A DNA stretch of 64,000 nucleotides. It comes from an uncultured Tenacibaculum sp. (lineage in GTDB: Bacteria; Bacteroidota; Bacteroidia; Flavobacteriales; Flavobacteriaceae). The first letter of the stretch is position 1. Every line of letters starts with the position of its first letter. This document shows, piece by piece, positions 52,232 through 61,889 of this stretch. The position numbers were made by a program, and so were the translations under genes. Below the pieces are notes generated by a model. It did no database searches. It saw only the letters and a program-made list of their open reading frames with translations, and was not told the origin of the DNA. The DNA is taken from contig NZ_CANLTU010000009.1 of the NCBI RefSeq assembly GCF_947494125.1, positions 62,001 to 126,000 on the forward strand. The letters run 5' to 3'.

Positions 52232-54229
52232 ATGATGACATTTAAAAAGCAAATAAAACAAGGTATTCCTAGTGAGTTGCCAGAAATGCCAGTTTACGAT
52301 TCGTCGATAAATAGAGCTCCAAAACGTAAAGAAATTTTAACTGCTGAAGAGAAAAAATTAGCATTAAAAAATGCATTGCGTTATTTTGATAAAAAACATC
52401 ATGAAGTATTATTACCAGAGTTTGCAGAAGAGTTAGAGAAATATGGACGTATTTATATGTACCGTTTTCGTCCAACTTATAAAATGTATGCTAGAGATAT
52501 TAAAGAATATCCAGGGAAATCTGAGCAAGCAAAAGCAATCATGTTAATGATTCAGAATAATTTAGATTATGCAGTAGCACAACATCCACACGAGTTAATT
52601 ACTTATGGAGGAAATGGAGCAGTGTTTTCTAACTGGGCACAGTATTTATTAACAATGCAGTATTTATCTGAAATGACAGATAAGCAAACGTTAACAATGT
52701 ATTCAGGACACCCAATGGGATTATTTCCATCACATAAAGATGCTCCAAGAGTAGTAGTAACAAACGGAATGATGATACCGAATTATTCGCAACCAGATGA
52801 TTGGGAGAAATTTAATGCATTAGGAGTTACACAATACGGGCAAATGACTGCGGGAAGTTATATGTATATAGGCCCGCAAGGAATTGTACATGGAACAACA
52901 ATTACAGTTTTAAATGGTTTTCGTAAAATAAAAAAAGAACCAAAAGGAAATTTGTTTGTTACAGCTGGTTTAGGAGGAATGAGTGGAGCGCAACCAAAAG
53001 CAGGAAGTATAGCAGGTTGTATTACAGTCTGTGCTGAGGTGAATCCAAAAATTACACAAATACGATTAGATCAAGGTTGGATAGATGAAAAAATCACAGA
53101 TTTAGATGCTTTAGTAGCACGAGTTCGTGAAGCAAAAGAGAAAGAAGAAGTAGTATCATTAGCTTACTTAGGTAATATTGTAGAAGTATGGGAAAAGTTT
53201 GCAGAAGAGAATGTTCATATTGATTTAGGATCTGATCAAACATCTTTGCATAACCCATGGGCTGGAGGGTATTATCCCGTAGGTATTTCGTTTGAAGAAG
53301 CAAATGAAATGATGGCAAATGAGCCAGAGTTGTTTAAAGAAAAAGTGCAAGAGACTTTACGTCGCCATGCAAAAGCAATTAATAAGCATACAGCAAAAGG
53401 AACTTATTTCTTCGATTATGGAAATGCATTTTTGTTAGAAGCAAGTAGAGCAGGAGCAGATGTAATGGCAGAGAATCCTACAATTGGAAGAGAGTTCAAG
53501 TATCCAAGTTATGTACAAGATATCATGGGACCAATGTGTTTCGATTATGGTTTCGGACCATTCCGTTGGGTATGTACTTCAGGAGATCCAAAAGATTTAG
53601 CAAAAACTGATGCAATTGCTTGTAAAGTTTTAGAAAAAATAAAAAAGAATTCGCCAGAAGAAATTCAGCAACAAATGGCTGATAATATTCAGTGGATTAA
53701 AGGCGCGCAAGAAAATAAATTAGTAGTTGGATCTCAAGCACGTATTTTATATGCAGATGCTGAAGGGCGTATGAAAATAGCAGAAGCGTTTAATAAAGCC
53801 ATTAAAAAAGGTAAAATAGGAAATGTAGTATTAGGGCGCGATCATCATGATGTGTCTGGTACAGATTCACCATATAGAGAAACTTCAAATATTTATGATG
53901 GCTCACGTTATACTGCAGACATGGCAATTCATAATGTAATTGGAGATAGTTTTAGAGGAGCTACTTGGGTTTCAATCCACAACGGAGGTGGAGTCGGTTG
54001 GGGAGAAGTTATTAACGGAGGATTTGGCATGCTTCTTGATGGTTCTAAAGATGCATCAAGACGCTTAAAATCAATGCTTTTCTGGGATGTGAATAATGGA
54101 ATTTCACGACGTAGTTGGGCAAGAAATGAAGGAGCTGTATTTGCTATTAAAAGAGCAATGCAAGCTGAAAAGAAATTAAAAGTTACAGTTCCTAATTTGG
54201 TCGATGATGCATTATTAGATAATGTATAA
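52232..54229 (+). CDS. hutU: Urocanate hydratase
   Basis: 665 residues; converts urocanate to imidazolone propionate with tightly bound NAD. Motifs include YGGNGAVFSNWAQY near 128-141, TAGLGGMSGAQPKAGSIAG near 249-267, GPFRWVCTSGDPKDL near 442-456, and DHHDVSGTDSPYRETSN near 541-557. It is longer than the usual bacterial HutU (about 555) and resembles the long eukaryotic-type version. Second gene of the hut operon. The hutI and hutG genes are not in this window. It is followed by a DUF4136 gene after 12 nt. Confidence 0.93.
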   Translation: MMTFKKQIKQGIPSELPEMPVYDSSINRAPKRKEILTAEEKKLALKNALRYFDKKHHEVLLPEFAEELEKYGRIYMYRFRPTYKMYARDIKEYPGKSEQAKAIMLMIQNNLDYAVAQHPHELITYGGNGAVFSNWAQYLLTMQYLSEMTDKQTLTMYSGHPMGLFPSHKDAPRVVVTNGMMIPNYSQPDDWEKFNALGVTQYGQMTAGSYMYIGPQGIVHGTTITVLNGFRKIKKEPKGNLFVTAGLGGMSGAQPKAGSIAGCITVCAEVNPKITQIRLDQGWIDEKITDLDALVARVREAKEKEEVVSLAYLGNIVEVWEKFAEENVHIDLGSDQTSLHNPWAGGYYPVGISFEEANEMMANEPELFKEKVQETLRRHAKAINKHTAKGTYFFDYGNAFLLEASRAGADVMAENPTIGREFKYPSYVQDIMGPMCFDYGFGPFRWVCTSGDPKDLAKTDAIACKVLEKIKKNSPEEIQQQMADNIQWIKGAQENKLVVGSQARILYADAEGRMKIAEAFNKAIKKGKIGNVVLGRDHHDVSGTDSPYRETSNIYDGSRYTADMAIHNVIGDSFRGATWVSIHNGGGVGWGEVINGGFGMLLDGSKDASRRLKSMLFWDVNNGISRRSWARNEGAVFAIKRAMQAEKKLKVTVPNLVDDALLDNV

Positions 54230-54241
54230 ACCCTAAGGAAA

Positions 54242-54772
54242 ATGAAAATTCAGAAATTACTTTTTTTACCAATCGTTGCTTTAATTATTTCATCATGTAG
54301 CTCAGTAAAAGTAACTACAGATTATGATACTAAAGCAGATTTTAATAAATACAAAACATTTGCGTTTTATAAAAAAGGAATTGATAAAGCACCAATTTCA
54401 GATTTAGATAAGAAGCGTATTATGCGTGCAGTTGAAGCTGAGTTAATAGCTAAAGGAATGACCAAGTCATCATCACCAGACCTATTGGTAAGTTTATTTA
54501 CAAAATCTCGCGAACGTATTAATGTAAATGATAACTTTTATGGAGGATTCTATTATCCTTGGTATTATGGAGCGAACCGAGTAAGAGTCTCGCAATATAC
54601 AGAAGGAACTTTGTTTATTGATTTATTAGATGCTAATAAGAAAGAATTAGTATGGCAAGGTGTTGGAACTGGTGCATTAAGAACAAGAAATGTTGAGCAA
54701 AAAGAAGAAAGAGTTAAAGAGTTTGTTGGTGAGATAATGGCAAAATATCCTCCAGGAAGCAAAAATAAGTAA
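54242..54772 (+). CDS. DUF4136 lipoprotein
   Basis: 176 residues with a lipoprotein signal peptide (FLPIVALIISSCSS, Cys 19) followed by the DUF4136 pattern: VTTDYDTKADFNKYKTFAFY (about 24-43), IMRAVEAELIAKGM (about 60-73), and LFIDLLDANKKELVWQGVGT (about 121-140). Function unknown; probably an envelope protein. It begins 12 nt after hutU and is followed by a strong terminator, so it is the last gene of the transcript. Its link to histidine breakdown is unexplained. Confidence 0.8.
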   Translation: MKIQKLLFLPIVALIISSCSSVKVTTDYDTKADFNKYKTFAFYKKGIDKAPISDLDKKRIMRAVEAELIAKGMTKSSSPDLLVSLFTKSRERINVNDNFYGGFYYPWYYGANRVRVSQYTEGTLFIDLLDANKKELVWQGVGTGALRTRNVEQKEERVKEFVGEIMAKYPPGSKNK

Positions 54773-54795
54773 GAATAGATTTCTAAAAAATAACT

Positions 54796-54831
54796 AAAAG
54801 CATCAAATAAAATTTATTTGATGCTTTTTTT
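54796..54831 (+). terminator. Terminator after the hut operon
   Basis: A 16-bp stem (54796-54811 with 54813-54828, core GCATCAAATAAA) and a T-run that follows. It separates the DUF4136 gene from the ABC transporter genes. Confidence 0.85.
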
Positions 54832-54915
54832 ATTAAAAAAAAATAAAAAAGTGTAACAAAAGATTGATTGAATCTACTGATATATAAATTATTAAAATCT
54901 ACAAAACCAAAAAGT

Positions 54916-55803
54916 ATGAAGTTAGTTATAGAGAATTTGACAAAAACCTATAAAAATGGTGTAAAAGCTATTGACGGTTTAAATTTAGAAATAGGAACAG
55001 GGATGTTTGGTTTATTAGGTCCAAATGGAGCAGGGAAATCTTCATTAATGCGTACTATTTCTACTTTACAAAGTCCAGATTCTGGAACTATTACTTTTGG
55101 AGATATTAATGTTTTAGAAAATAAAATGGAATTACGAAAAGTGTTGGGGTATTTACCACAATCATTTGGAGTATATCCAAAAATGTCAGCAGAAGATTTG
55201 TTAGACTATTTTGCAACCTTAAAAGGAATAGCGTCTAAAACAGATCGTCAAAAATTAGTGAAAGAAGTATTAGAAATAACTAATTTATACGAAGTTAGAA
55301 AAAAATACGTAGCAGGATATTCAGGAGGAATGAAGCAACGTTTTGGAATAGCACAATTGTTATTAAACAATCCAAAGTTAATTATAGTAGATGAACCAAC
55401 AGCAGGATTAGACCCAGCAGAGCGTCATCGATTTTTAAATGTGTTAAGAGAAGTAGGAACGAATTGTACCGTTATTTTTTCAACACATATTGTAGAGGAT
55501 GTTAAAGAGTTATGTAAAGAGATGGCAATTTTAAACGGTGGCCGTATTTTAAAGCATACAACACCAATGGAAGCTACTGAAGAAATTGAAGGAAAAATCT
55601 GGACTAAAATTATAGACAGAGATGAATTAGAACAAACAGAAGCTACATATAATGTACTCTCTTCAAATTACAATCAAGATAATACATTAAATGTACGTGT
55701 GTTTTCAGAAGTTAAGCCTACGGAAGATTTTAAGCAAGGAAAACCACAACTTGATGATGTATATTTTATAGCATTAAAAGATGATCAGCCAGTAACGGCG
55801 TAA
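54916..55803 (+). CDS. ABC transporter ATP-binding protein
   Basis: 295 residues from the ATG at 54916 (MKLVIENLTKTYKNG); the frame extends upstream only through a TTG. Walker A GPNGAGKSS is near 38-46, Q-loop LPQSFGVYP near 86, signature YSGGMKQRFGIAQ near 133-145, Walker B LIIVDEPTAGLDP near 153-165 and STHIVED near 189. The C-terminal 75 residues are an ABC-2-type extension (about 220-295). It lies 41 nt before the permease/aminopeptidase fusion and is its ATPase partner. No promoter box is clear. Confidence 0.9.
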   Translation: MKLVIENLTKTYKNGVKAIDGLNLEIGTGMFGLLGPNGAGKSSLMRTISTLQSPDSGTITFGDINVLENKMELRKVLGYLPQSFGVYPKMSAEDLLDYFATLKGIASKTDRQKLVKEVLEITNLYEVRKKYVAGYSGGMKQRFGIAQLLLNNPKLIIVDEPTAGLDPAERHRFLNVLREVGTNCTVIFSTHIVEDVKELCKEMAILNGGRILKHTTPMEATEEIEGKIWTKIIDRDELEQTEATYNVLSSNYNQDNTLNVRVFSEVKPTEDFKQGKPQLDDVYFIALKDDQPVTA

Positions 55804-55844
55804 CTATTTAACGAAATCATTTTTTAACTCAAAAAATAAAATAT

Positions 55845-58800
55845 ATGTTTTTTACCATATTTAAACACGAATTAACATACTGGTTTAAGAAACCAGTTAC
55901 TTATATTTTTACAGCCATTTTGTTTTTAGTGGCTATTTTCTTATCATCAAGTTCTGCAGGTATTTTTGATTCATTTAGCACAACAACAGGGTCTTCTATA
56001 ATTGTAAACTCACCAACGGAAATTAATGGTAAGTTTAATGCTATGGCAATAATTTTATTCTTTTTATTTCCTTCTATTATTGGGGCTTCGGTATATAGAG
56101 ATTATAAAAGCGAAATGCACTCTATTTTATATTCCTATCCATTTTCTAAAAGAAGTTATTTGTCAGCAAAATTTTTAAGCTCTTTCATGGTTGTCTTATT
56201 CATTATGTTAGTTGCAGGAATTGGTTTGTTTTTAGGTTTTCGATTACCTGGGACTAATTCAGAAATAGTAGGCGCTTTTAATTTTTCAGCATATTTACAT
56301 TCTTATTTAATATATATTATTCCAAATGTATTATTATTTGGAGCTATTGTTTTTGGTGTTGTAACATTTACGAGAAATATTGCTGCAGGTTTTATTACTG
56401 TGGTCTTATTAATGTTTATACAGGCTGTTGCAGAAAGCTTTTTGTCGAATCCAGATAACCGTTTTTGGACAGCTTTACTTGATCCTTACGGGGGACAAGC
56501 AGCAAATTATTACACACGTTATTGGACAGTTGCCGAACAAAACGAATTAATACTACCTTTTAAAGGAGTTGTAATTTATAACAGATTATTATGGTTTACT
56601 ATAGGTTCTGTTATTTTAGCAGGAATTTATAGATTGTTTTCATTTAGTCAAAATGCATTTTCATTTAGTTTTAAAAAGAATAAAGGGGAGCGTATTATTA
56701 AGCATAACTTTGGAGGGATTACAAGTATTGAATTACCAAAAGTAGATTATGATTATTCATTTTTTAATGATGTAAAGACTACTTGGAAATTATCAAATAT
56801 TGATTTTAAATATATTTTCAAGAGTTGGCCATTCATTGCAATTATGCTTGTTGGTTTAATATCATTATTAGTTTTTGCTTTAACGGCAGGAGAATTGTTT
56901 GGAACAAAAACTTATCCTACTACATGGCAAATGTTATTGTTGCCAGGAACAGTTTTTACTTTTTTTATAAATTTATTGACCTTTTTATATGCAGGGATGT
57001 TAATACGAAGAGGAGAAATTGCAAAAACGAATCATTTAATAGACGTAACTCCTGTAAAAGATTGGACACTTTTAGTGTCTAAATTTATTGCAATTTTAAA
57101 AATGCAAATTGTATTACTAGCAGTAATTGTAGTGGCAGGAGTATTGTTTCAAATGTATAAAGGATATTATAATTTTGAACTTGGGCATTATTTTTATGAA
57201 GTGTATGTGTTAATGTTCATTCATTTTGCTATTTGGGCATTCTTAGCAATGTTAGTTCAAACGTTAATTAAAAATCAATACCTAGGGTTATTTGTATTGT
57301 TGGTTATGTTAATTGGATTACCATTATTATCACTTGCGGGAATCGAACAATCGGTATTTAAATATAATCAAGGTTCTAACTATCAATATTCAGATATGAA
57401 TGGATATGGATCTTCATTTAATATTTACTTTACATATAAGATTTATTGGTTTTTGGGAGGGGCAATTCTGTTGGTCTTAGCAAGGTTATTTTGGATGCGT
57501 GGTATAACGTTTTCTTTTGTTGAAAGATTACAAATAGCAAAAAAACGCTTAGATGTTAAAATAATTGTAGCCTTATCTATATTAGCTATTTTGTTTTTTG
57601 GAATTGGAGGGAGAATTTATTACGAAAATAATGTGTTAAATACGCGTACATCTTCAAAAGAAAGAGAACAATTACAAGTTACTTGGGAAAAAGAGTATAA
57701 AAAATACGAAGGAAAAGCACAGCCTAGAATTGTGGCTGTTAATGTTGATATGAATATTTTTCCAAAGACAAGAGATTTTAAATCTTCAGGAACTTATAAA
57801 ATGATTAACAAAACAAATGAGGCTATAGATAGTGTTTTCTTAAACCATAATAATTACCCAAGTACATTTGAGTTTAGTAAGCCAAATACATTAGTATTAG
57901 AAGATACAATTCAGAATTTTGATATTTATAAGTTTGCTACATCAATACAACCAGGAGATAGTTTAGAACTTAAATTTACGGTACATAATAAACCAAATAC
58001 ATTTTTACGTAGTCATTCACCAGTACTAGGGAATGGGACATTTATAAATAGTGGGATTTATCCATCATTAGGGTATTCATCGAACGGAGAACTAACAGAT
58101 GATGAAACACGAAAAAAGTTTGGTTTACCAAAGAATGAATTAAGACCACATCCATCAGATAGTACAGCATTAGGAGATACTTATATTTCTAAAGATGCAG
58201 ATTGGATAGATTTTGAAGCAACAGTTTCAACTTCAGAGGATCAAATAGCTATAGCACCTGGATATTTACAAAAAGAATGGGAAAAGGATGGGCGACGTTA
58301 TTTTCATTATAAAATGGATAGTAAAATTTTAAATTTCTATGCATTTAATTCAGCAAAATATGAGATTAAAAAAGATAAATGGAATGATGTAAATCTTGAA
58401 ATTTACTATCAGAAAGGACATGAGTATAATTTAGATAGAATGTTTAAAGGAATAAAAGCGTCGTTAGATTATAATTCTAAGAATTTTAGTCCTTATCAAC
58501 ATAAGCAAGTTAGAATTGTTGAATTTCCAAGAACGGGAGGAAGTTTTGCGCAATCATTCCCAAATACGATTCCATTTTCAGAAGGAGTAGGTTTTATAGC
58601 AGATGTTGATGATACAGATGAAGGTGGAGTAGACTATCCGTTTGCAATTACAGTTCATGAATTAGCACACCAATGGTGGGCACATCAAGTAATAGGAGCA
58701 GATGTTTTGGGAGCAACAATGTTGTCGGAAAGTTTATCAGAATACGTATCATTAAAAGTATTAGAACATGAATATGGAAAATCTAAAATGCGTAAGTTTT

Positions 58801-59498
58801 TAAAGAAAAGCTTAGATGGATATTTACAGTCACGTACTTTTGAGCGTAAACGAGAAAAAGCATTAATGTATAACGATGGACAAGGATATATTCGTTATCA
58901 AAAAGGATCTTTAGTATTTTATGCATTGAGTGATTATATTGGTGAGGAGAAACTAAATAATGCCTTAAAAGAATATGTAGAAAAAGTTAAGTTTCAAGAG
59001 GCTCCTTATACAACATCAATTGAAATGGTAGATTATATAAAGAAAGCTACTCCAGATAGCTTGCAATATGTAATTAAAGATATGTTTGAAACCATTACGT
59101 TGTATAAAAATAGAATAACAAAAGTATCATCTAAAGAATTAGATAATGGAAAATATCAGGTAGATATAGAGTTTGAAGTTTCTAAATATCGTAATGATGA
59201 AAAAGGAAAACGTTATTATGGAGAACAAGTAGGAGATACTTTAACTTATAAGACAGAGAAAATGAAAAAGCCTGTATTATCGGTTAAATTAGCTGATTAT
59301 GTAGACATCGGTATTTTTGGAGAAGAAGAAGTAGATGGAAAAAAGAAAGAAATTGAGTTGTACTTAAAAAAGCATAAAATAACTCAGATAGATAATAAAG
59401 TATCAATTATTATAGATAAAAAACCTGTTGAGGTTGGTGTAGATCCATACAACAAGCTAATAGATACTAAATCTGATGATAACAGGAGAAAACTATAA
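55845..59498 (+). CDS. ABC-2 permease fused to an M1-type aminopeptidase
   Basis: 1217 residues. The first 580 hold about twelve transmembrane helices in two ABC-2-type halves (PVTYIFTAILFLVAIFLSSS near 17-36; FFLFPSIIGASVYRDYK near 75-91; ILLVLARLFWM near 540). The last 620 form a periplasmic M1 metallopeptidase with HELAHQWWAHQV near 938 (zinc ligands) and a third ligand Glu in MLSESLSEYVS, and IAIAPGYLQKEW upstream. The Glu lies 19 residues after the HExxH motif. It works with the ATPase encoded just upstream. The fusion pairs peptide hydrolysis with transport or with an ABC signal, which is inference. Confidence 0.88.
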   Translation: MFFTIFKHELTYWFKKPVTYIFTAILFLVAIFLSSSSAGIFDSFSTTTGSSIIVNSPTEINGKFNAMAIILFFLFPSIIGASVYRDYKSEMHSILYSYPFSKRSYLSAKFLSSFMVVLFIMLVAGIGLFLGFRLPGTNSEIVGAFNFSAYLHSYLIYIIPNVLLFGAIVFGVVTFTRNIAAGFITVVLLMFIQAVAESFLSNPDNRFWTALLDPYGGQAANYYTRYWTVAEQNELILPFKGVVIYNRLLWFTIGSVILAGIYRLFSFSQNAFSFSFKKNKGERIIKHNFGGITSIELPKVDYDYSFFNDVKTTWKLSNIDFKYIFKSWPFIAIMLVGLISLLVFALTAGELFGTKTYPTTWQMLLLPGTVFTFFINLLTFLYAGMLIRRGEIAKTNHLIDVTPVKDWTLLVSKFIAILKMQIVLLAVIVVAGVLFQMYKGYYNFELGHYFYEVYVLMFIHFAIWAFLAMLVQTLIKNQYLGLFVLLVMLIGLPLLSLAGIEQSVFKYNQGSNYQYSDMNGYGSSFNIYFTYKIYWFLGGAILLVLARLFWMRGITFSFVERLQIAKKRLDVKIIVALSILAILFFGIGGRIYYENNVLNTRTSSKEREQLQVTWEKEYKKYEGKAQPRIVAVNVDMNIFPKTRDFKSSGTYKMINKTNEAIDSVFLNHNNYPSTFEFSKPNTLVLEDTIQNFDIYKFATSIQPGDSLELKFTVHNKPNTFLRSHSPVLGNGTFINSGIYPSLGYSSNGELTDDETRKKFGLPKNELRPHPSDSTALGDTYISKDADWIDFEATVSTSEDQIAIAPGYLQKEWEKDGRRYFHYKMDSKILNFYAFNSAKYEIKKDKWNDVNLEIYYQKGHEYNLDRMFKGIKASLDYNSKNFSPYQHKQVRIVEFPRTGGSFAQSFPNTIPFSEGVGFIADVDDTDEGGVDYPFAITVHELAHQWWAHQVIGADVLGATMLSESLSEYVSLKVLEHEYGKSKMRKFLKKSLDGYLQSRTFERKREKALMYNDGQGYIRYQKGSLVFYALSDYIGEEKLNNALKEYVEKVKFQEAPYTTSIEMVDYIKKATPDSLQYVIKDMFETITLYKNRITKVSSKELDNGKYQVDIEFEVSKYRNDEKGKRYYGEQVGDTLTYKTEKMKKPVLSVKLADYVDIGIFGEEEVDGKKKEIELYLKKHKITQIDNKVSIIIDKKPVEVGVDPYNKLIDTKSDDNRRKL

Positions 59499-59518
59499 TA
59501 TTTCTCTTAGTAAAAATG

Positions 59519-59550
59519 AAAAGCCTTGTTTTAATTAGCAAGGCTTTTTT
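59519..59550. terminator. Bidirectional terminator
   Basis: An 8-10 bp stem AAAAGCCTTG/CAAGGCTTTT around a 10-nt loop with A and T tails, between the convergent permease/peptidase gene and the TPR gene. Confidence 0.75.
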
Positions 59551-59583
59551 GTGTAATTAAGAGTACTTTATATTAAGGAAAAC

Positions 59584-60645
59584 TTATTCCAATAAATAGG
59601 TTAATTGTTCTCTAAACCATTTGTCTTCATAATCTTCATATTCTTTTTTGAATGACGTATAGTCTTTTTTATACTCTTTCTTTTCTAAGATTTTGATCAT
59701 GATAAAATATCCGTCATTCATATAGTTGGAGTCATTTTTTTTTGAAGAAATATTTACATATAATTTTGCTTTTTCAAGATTCTTACTCATGAGGAAAAAG
59801 AAAATTATTTGACTGAAAATTTCTTGATCTTTAGAAAAATCTAACATTGATATAAATATTTTTTCAGCTTCTTCTATTCGATTCAAATCAAACAATAACC
59901 AACCATAAGAATTTCTAGCGTCTTGATTAGAATTGTCAAGAGAAAGACTTTCAAGGTATAATTTTTCTGCTTTATTTAGATTATGTTCATATTGGTGATA
60001 AAAATTAGCATATGAAAATAAGTTGTCACTTGTCTTTTTTATATTTATAGACTGCTCAATGTTGAGTTTTGCTTTTTCATAACTTTCGGAATTTAAGTAG
60101 GCAACCCCTAAAAGATTAAAACAATCCGCATCTTTATAAGTACTAGGTATTTTATTTAAAAGATCTATAATCTCTGTATGATTAATTGAAGGGTCTAAGC
60201 CAAAACTTTTTTCAACTAAAGCTGCATAAAAGTTAGGGTCGATCTTTATCGCGTCTTCTATATATCCCCATGCTTCATACGGTGTTTTTTCTTTTAATTC
60301 TAAATATAACTTTAAACGAACCCATTTATTTTGACTTAAAGTATCTATATCGATAGATTCTTTAAGTAATTCAATGCCTGAATTATGTTCTCCTTCTTTA
60401 GATTTAATTAAACCTTCACTCATTTTTAATAAGCTTTTTAACATTGGACTATTAACCTCTTGGAGTTTAATTTTACTAAAAATATTTTTAGCTTGGTCTA
60501 TTTTTTCATCACAAAGATATTTGCAAACCAGCATGATTTCTATGTAAACACTTTTAGTTTTGTTAATTTCTTCTTCAAAGAATGAATAAGTTAGTTCATA
60601 ATTATCAGTAATTATGAGTTCGTATTTCTTTATTAAATTGTTCAT
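59584..60645 (-). CDS. Cytoplasmic TPR-repeat protein
   Basis: 353 residues with no signal peptide. It consists of helical TPR-like repeats, for example LLGVAYLNSESYEKAKLNIE (about 177-196), YANFYHQYEHNLNKAEKLYL and NSYGWLLFDLNRIEEAEKIF (about 246-265). The repeats probably mediate protein-protein contacts. No enzymatic domain is visible. It is a single-gene unit on the minus strand, with a 119-nt gap to the DUF5522 gene on the plus strand, and no clear promoter box. Function unknown. Confidence 0.65.
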   Translation of the reverse strand: MNNLIKKYELIITDNYELTYSFFEEEINKTKSVYIEIMLVCKYLCDEKIDQAKNIFSKIKLQEVNSPMLKSLLKMSEGLIKSKEGEHNSGIELLKESIDIDTLSQNKWVRLKLYLELKEKTPYEAWGYIEDAIKIDPNFYAALVEKSFGLDPSINHTEIIDLLNKIPSTYKDADCFNLLGVAYLNSESYEKAKLNIEQSINIKKTSDNLFSYANFYHQYEHNLNKAEKLYLESLSLDNSNQDARNSYGWLLFDLNRIEEAEKIFISMLDFSKDQEIFSQIIFFFLMSKNLEKAKLYVNISSKKNDSNYMNDGYFIMIKILEKKEYKKDYTSFKKEYEDYEDKWFREQLTYLLE

Positions 60646-60751
60646 TAATGATTGTTAATGTTGTGATCAAAATAAATGTATTCAATAGTACTATATATAT
60701 GAGTATTTAGCAAGCTTTTTGTTATGTCAAGTTTGGTAAAAATAAAACAAT

Positions 60752-60759
60752 TACTTTTG
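60752..60759 (+). promoter_or_regulatory. -7 box for the DUF5522/DUF4197 pair
   Basis: TACTTTTG lies 5 nt before the ATG at 60765, so the mRNA would be nearly leaderless. TTTG occurs at 60732-60735, but with a spacer of only 16 nt. Confidence 0.5.
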
Positions 60760-60764
60760 CATTT

Positions 60765-60929
60765 ATGTATAATAAAAGAGTAGTCCTAACTGAAGAAGAT
60801 TATTATTTAAATGAGCAGGGGTATAGAGTATTTACAGAGAAATATCATTTAAAGAGAGGATATTGTTGTAAGAACGGGTGTAAGCATTGTCCTTATGGTT
60901 ATGATAAAAAAACAGATAGTTTTAAATAA
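60765..60929 (+). CDS. DUF5522 small cysteine-rich protein
   Basis: A 54-residue frame, too short to be found with a 60-residue cut-off. It opens MYNKRVVLTEEDYYLNEQGY and carries the cysteine cluster CCKNGCKHCPYGY at about 34-46, a likely zinc- or iron-binding knuckle and the DUF5522 mark. The upstream box TACTTTTG and coding-like composition support it. It lies 49 nt before the DUF4197 gene and may be cotranscribed. Function unknown. Confidence 0.78.
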   Translation: MYNKRVVLTEEDYYLNEQGYRVFTEKYHLKRGYCCKNGCKHCPYGYDKKTDSFK

Positions 60930-60978
60930 AGTGACAATTAATAAATAATTGTTTCTAAAAAATATAAATCAAACAGAA

Positions 60979-61686
60979 ATGAAGAAAATTATAGCAGTAG
61001 CATTTGTTGTTCTATTAACAGGATGTGCAGAATTACAAAAAGTAGTAAATCAATTACCACAAGGAGGAGTTTTATCGCAAGATCAAATAGGAAATGGTTT
61101 ACGTCAAGCATTAGATAATGGAATAAAAAATCAAGTAAATAAACTAACAGCTAAAGATGGTTTTTATAGAAATCAGTTGGTGAAAATTGTTTTACCAGAA
61201 GAATTAAGAGCTGTAGATAAAGGATTACGTAAAATAGGATTAAGTAATTTAGCAGATGAAGGATTAAAAGCGATAAATAGAACGGCTGAAGATGCAGTAA
61301 AAACAGCAACACCAATATTTGTAAATGCAGTTAAAGAAATAACCTTTAATGATGCAAAAAACATTTTATTAGGAGAGCAAAATGCGGCAACGACCTATTT
61401 AGAAGGAAAAACAAATAAGGCATTGTATAGTCAATTCAATCCAGTAATAAAAAATTCTTTTGGAAAAGTTGGAGCAGATAAAATTTGGACGAATTTAATT
61501 TCTAAATATAATAGTATTCCGTTTGTGAAAAAAGTGAACCCAGATTTAACAGATTATGTTACAACACAAGCCTTAAATGGTGTTTTCACTATGATAGCAG
61601 TAGAAGAAAAAGGAATTCGTGAAAAGGTAGGTTTACGTAATACAGCATTGTTACGTCAAGTATTTGCTTTACAGGATAAAAGGTAA
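60979..61686 (+). CDS. DUF4197 lipoprotein
   Basis: 235 residues from the ATG at 60979; the frame also runs back to a TTG at 60949, which I reject because the lipoprotein signal (MKKIIAVAFVVLLTGC, Cys 16) starts at 60979. The mature protein has DQIGNGLRQALDNGIKNQVN (about 35-54) and LPEELRAVDKGLRKIGLSNL (about 70-89), matching the DUF4197 family. It is helical and of unknown function. It follows DUF5522 and ends before the hairpin terminator at 61720-61761. Confidence 0.83.
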   Translation: MKKIIAVAFVVLLTGCAELQKVVNQLPQGGVLSQDQIGNGLRQALDNGIKNQVNKLTAKDGFYRNQLVKIVLPEELRAVDKGLRKIGLSNLADEGLKAINRTAEDAVKTATPIFVNAVKEITFNDAKNILLGEQNAATTYLEGKTNKALYSQFNPVIKNSFGKVGADKIWTNLISKYNSIPFVKKVNPDLTDYVTTQALNGVFTMIAVEEKGIREKVGLRNTALLRQVFALQDKR

Positions 61687-61719
61687 GCTATAATAATTGT
61701 ATATCAGTTATAGTTTAAT

Positions 61720-61765
61720 AAAAGAGTTTTCAATTAGTCGCACTAATAGAAAGCTCTTTTTATTG
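61720..61765 (+). terminator. Long hairpin terminator after the DUF4197 gene
   Basis: AAAAGAG and TTTC pair with GAAA and CTCTTTT, with a further inner stem TTAGT/ACTAA around CGC. About 18 paired bases, followed by T-rich sequence. Confidence 0.8.
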
Positions 61766-61889
61766 ATTTATGTGTAGAAATTTAAATGCACGATAGGAAA
61801 AACACTTAAAACGTAAAGAGGAATGGTTATATGTTGCTGTAAGTCAAATATTTGTGTATATTTATAGTCCGAGTTAATCAAATATAAAC

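Noticed and set aside
54868..54915. TTG-started extension of the ABC ATPase
   Set aside because: ATG 54916 begins the standard ABC N-terminal strand; the extension has no family resemblance.
60949..60978. TTG-started extension of the DUF4197 gene
   Set aside because: The lipoprotein signal peptide begins at ATG 60979.
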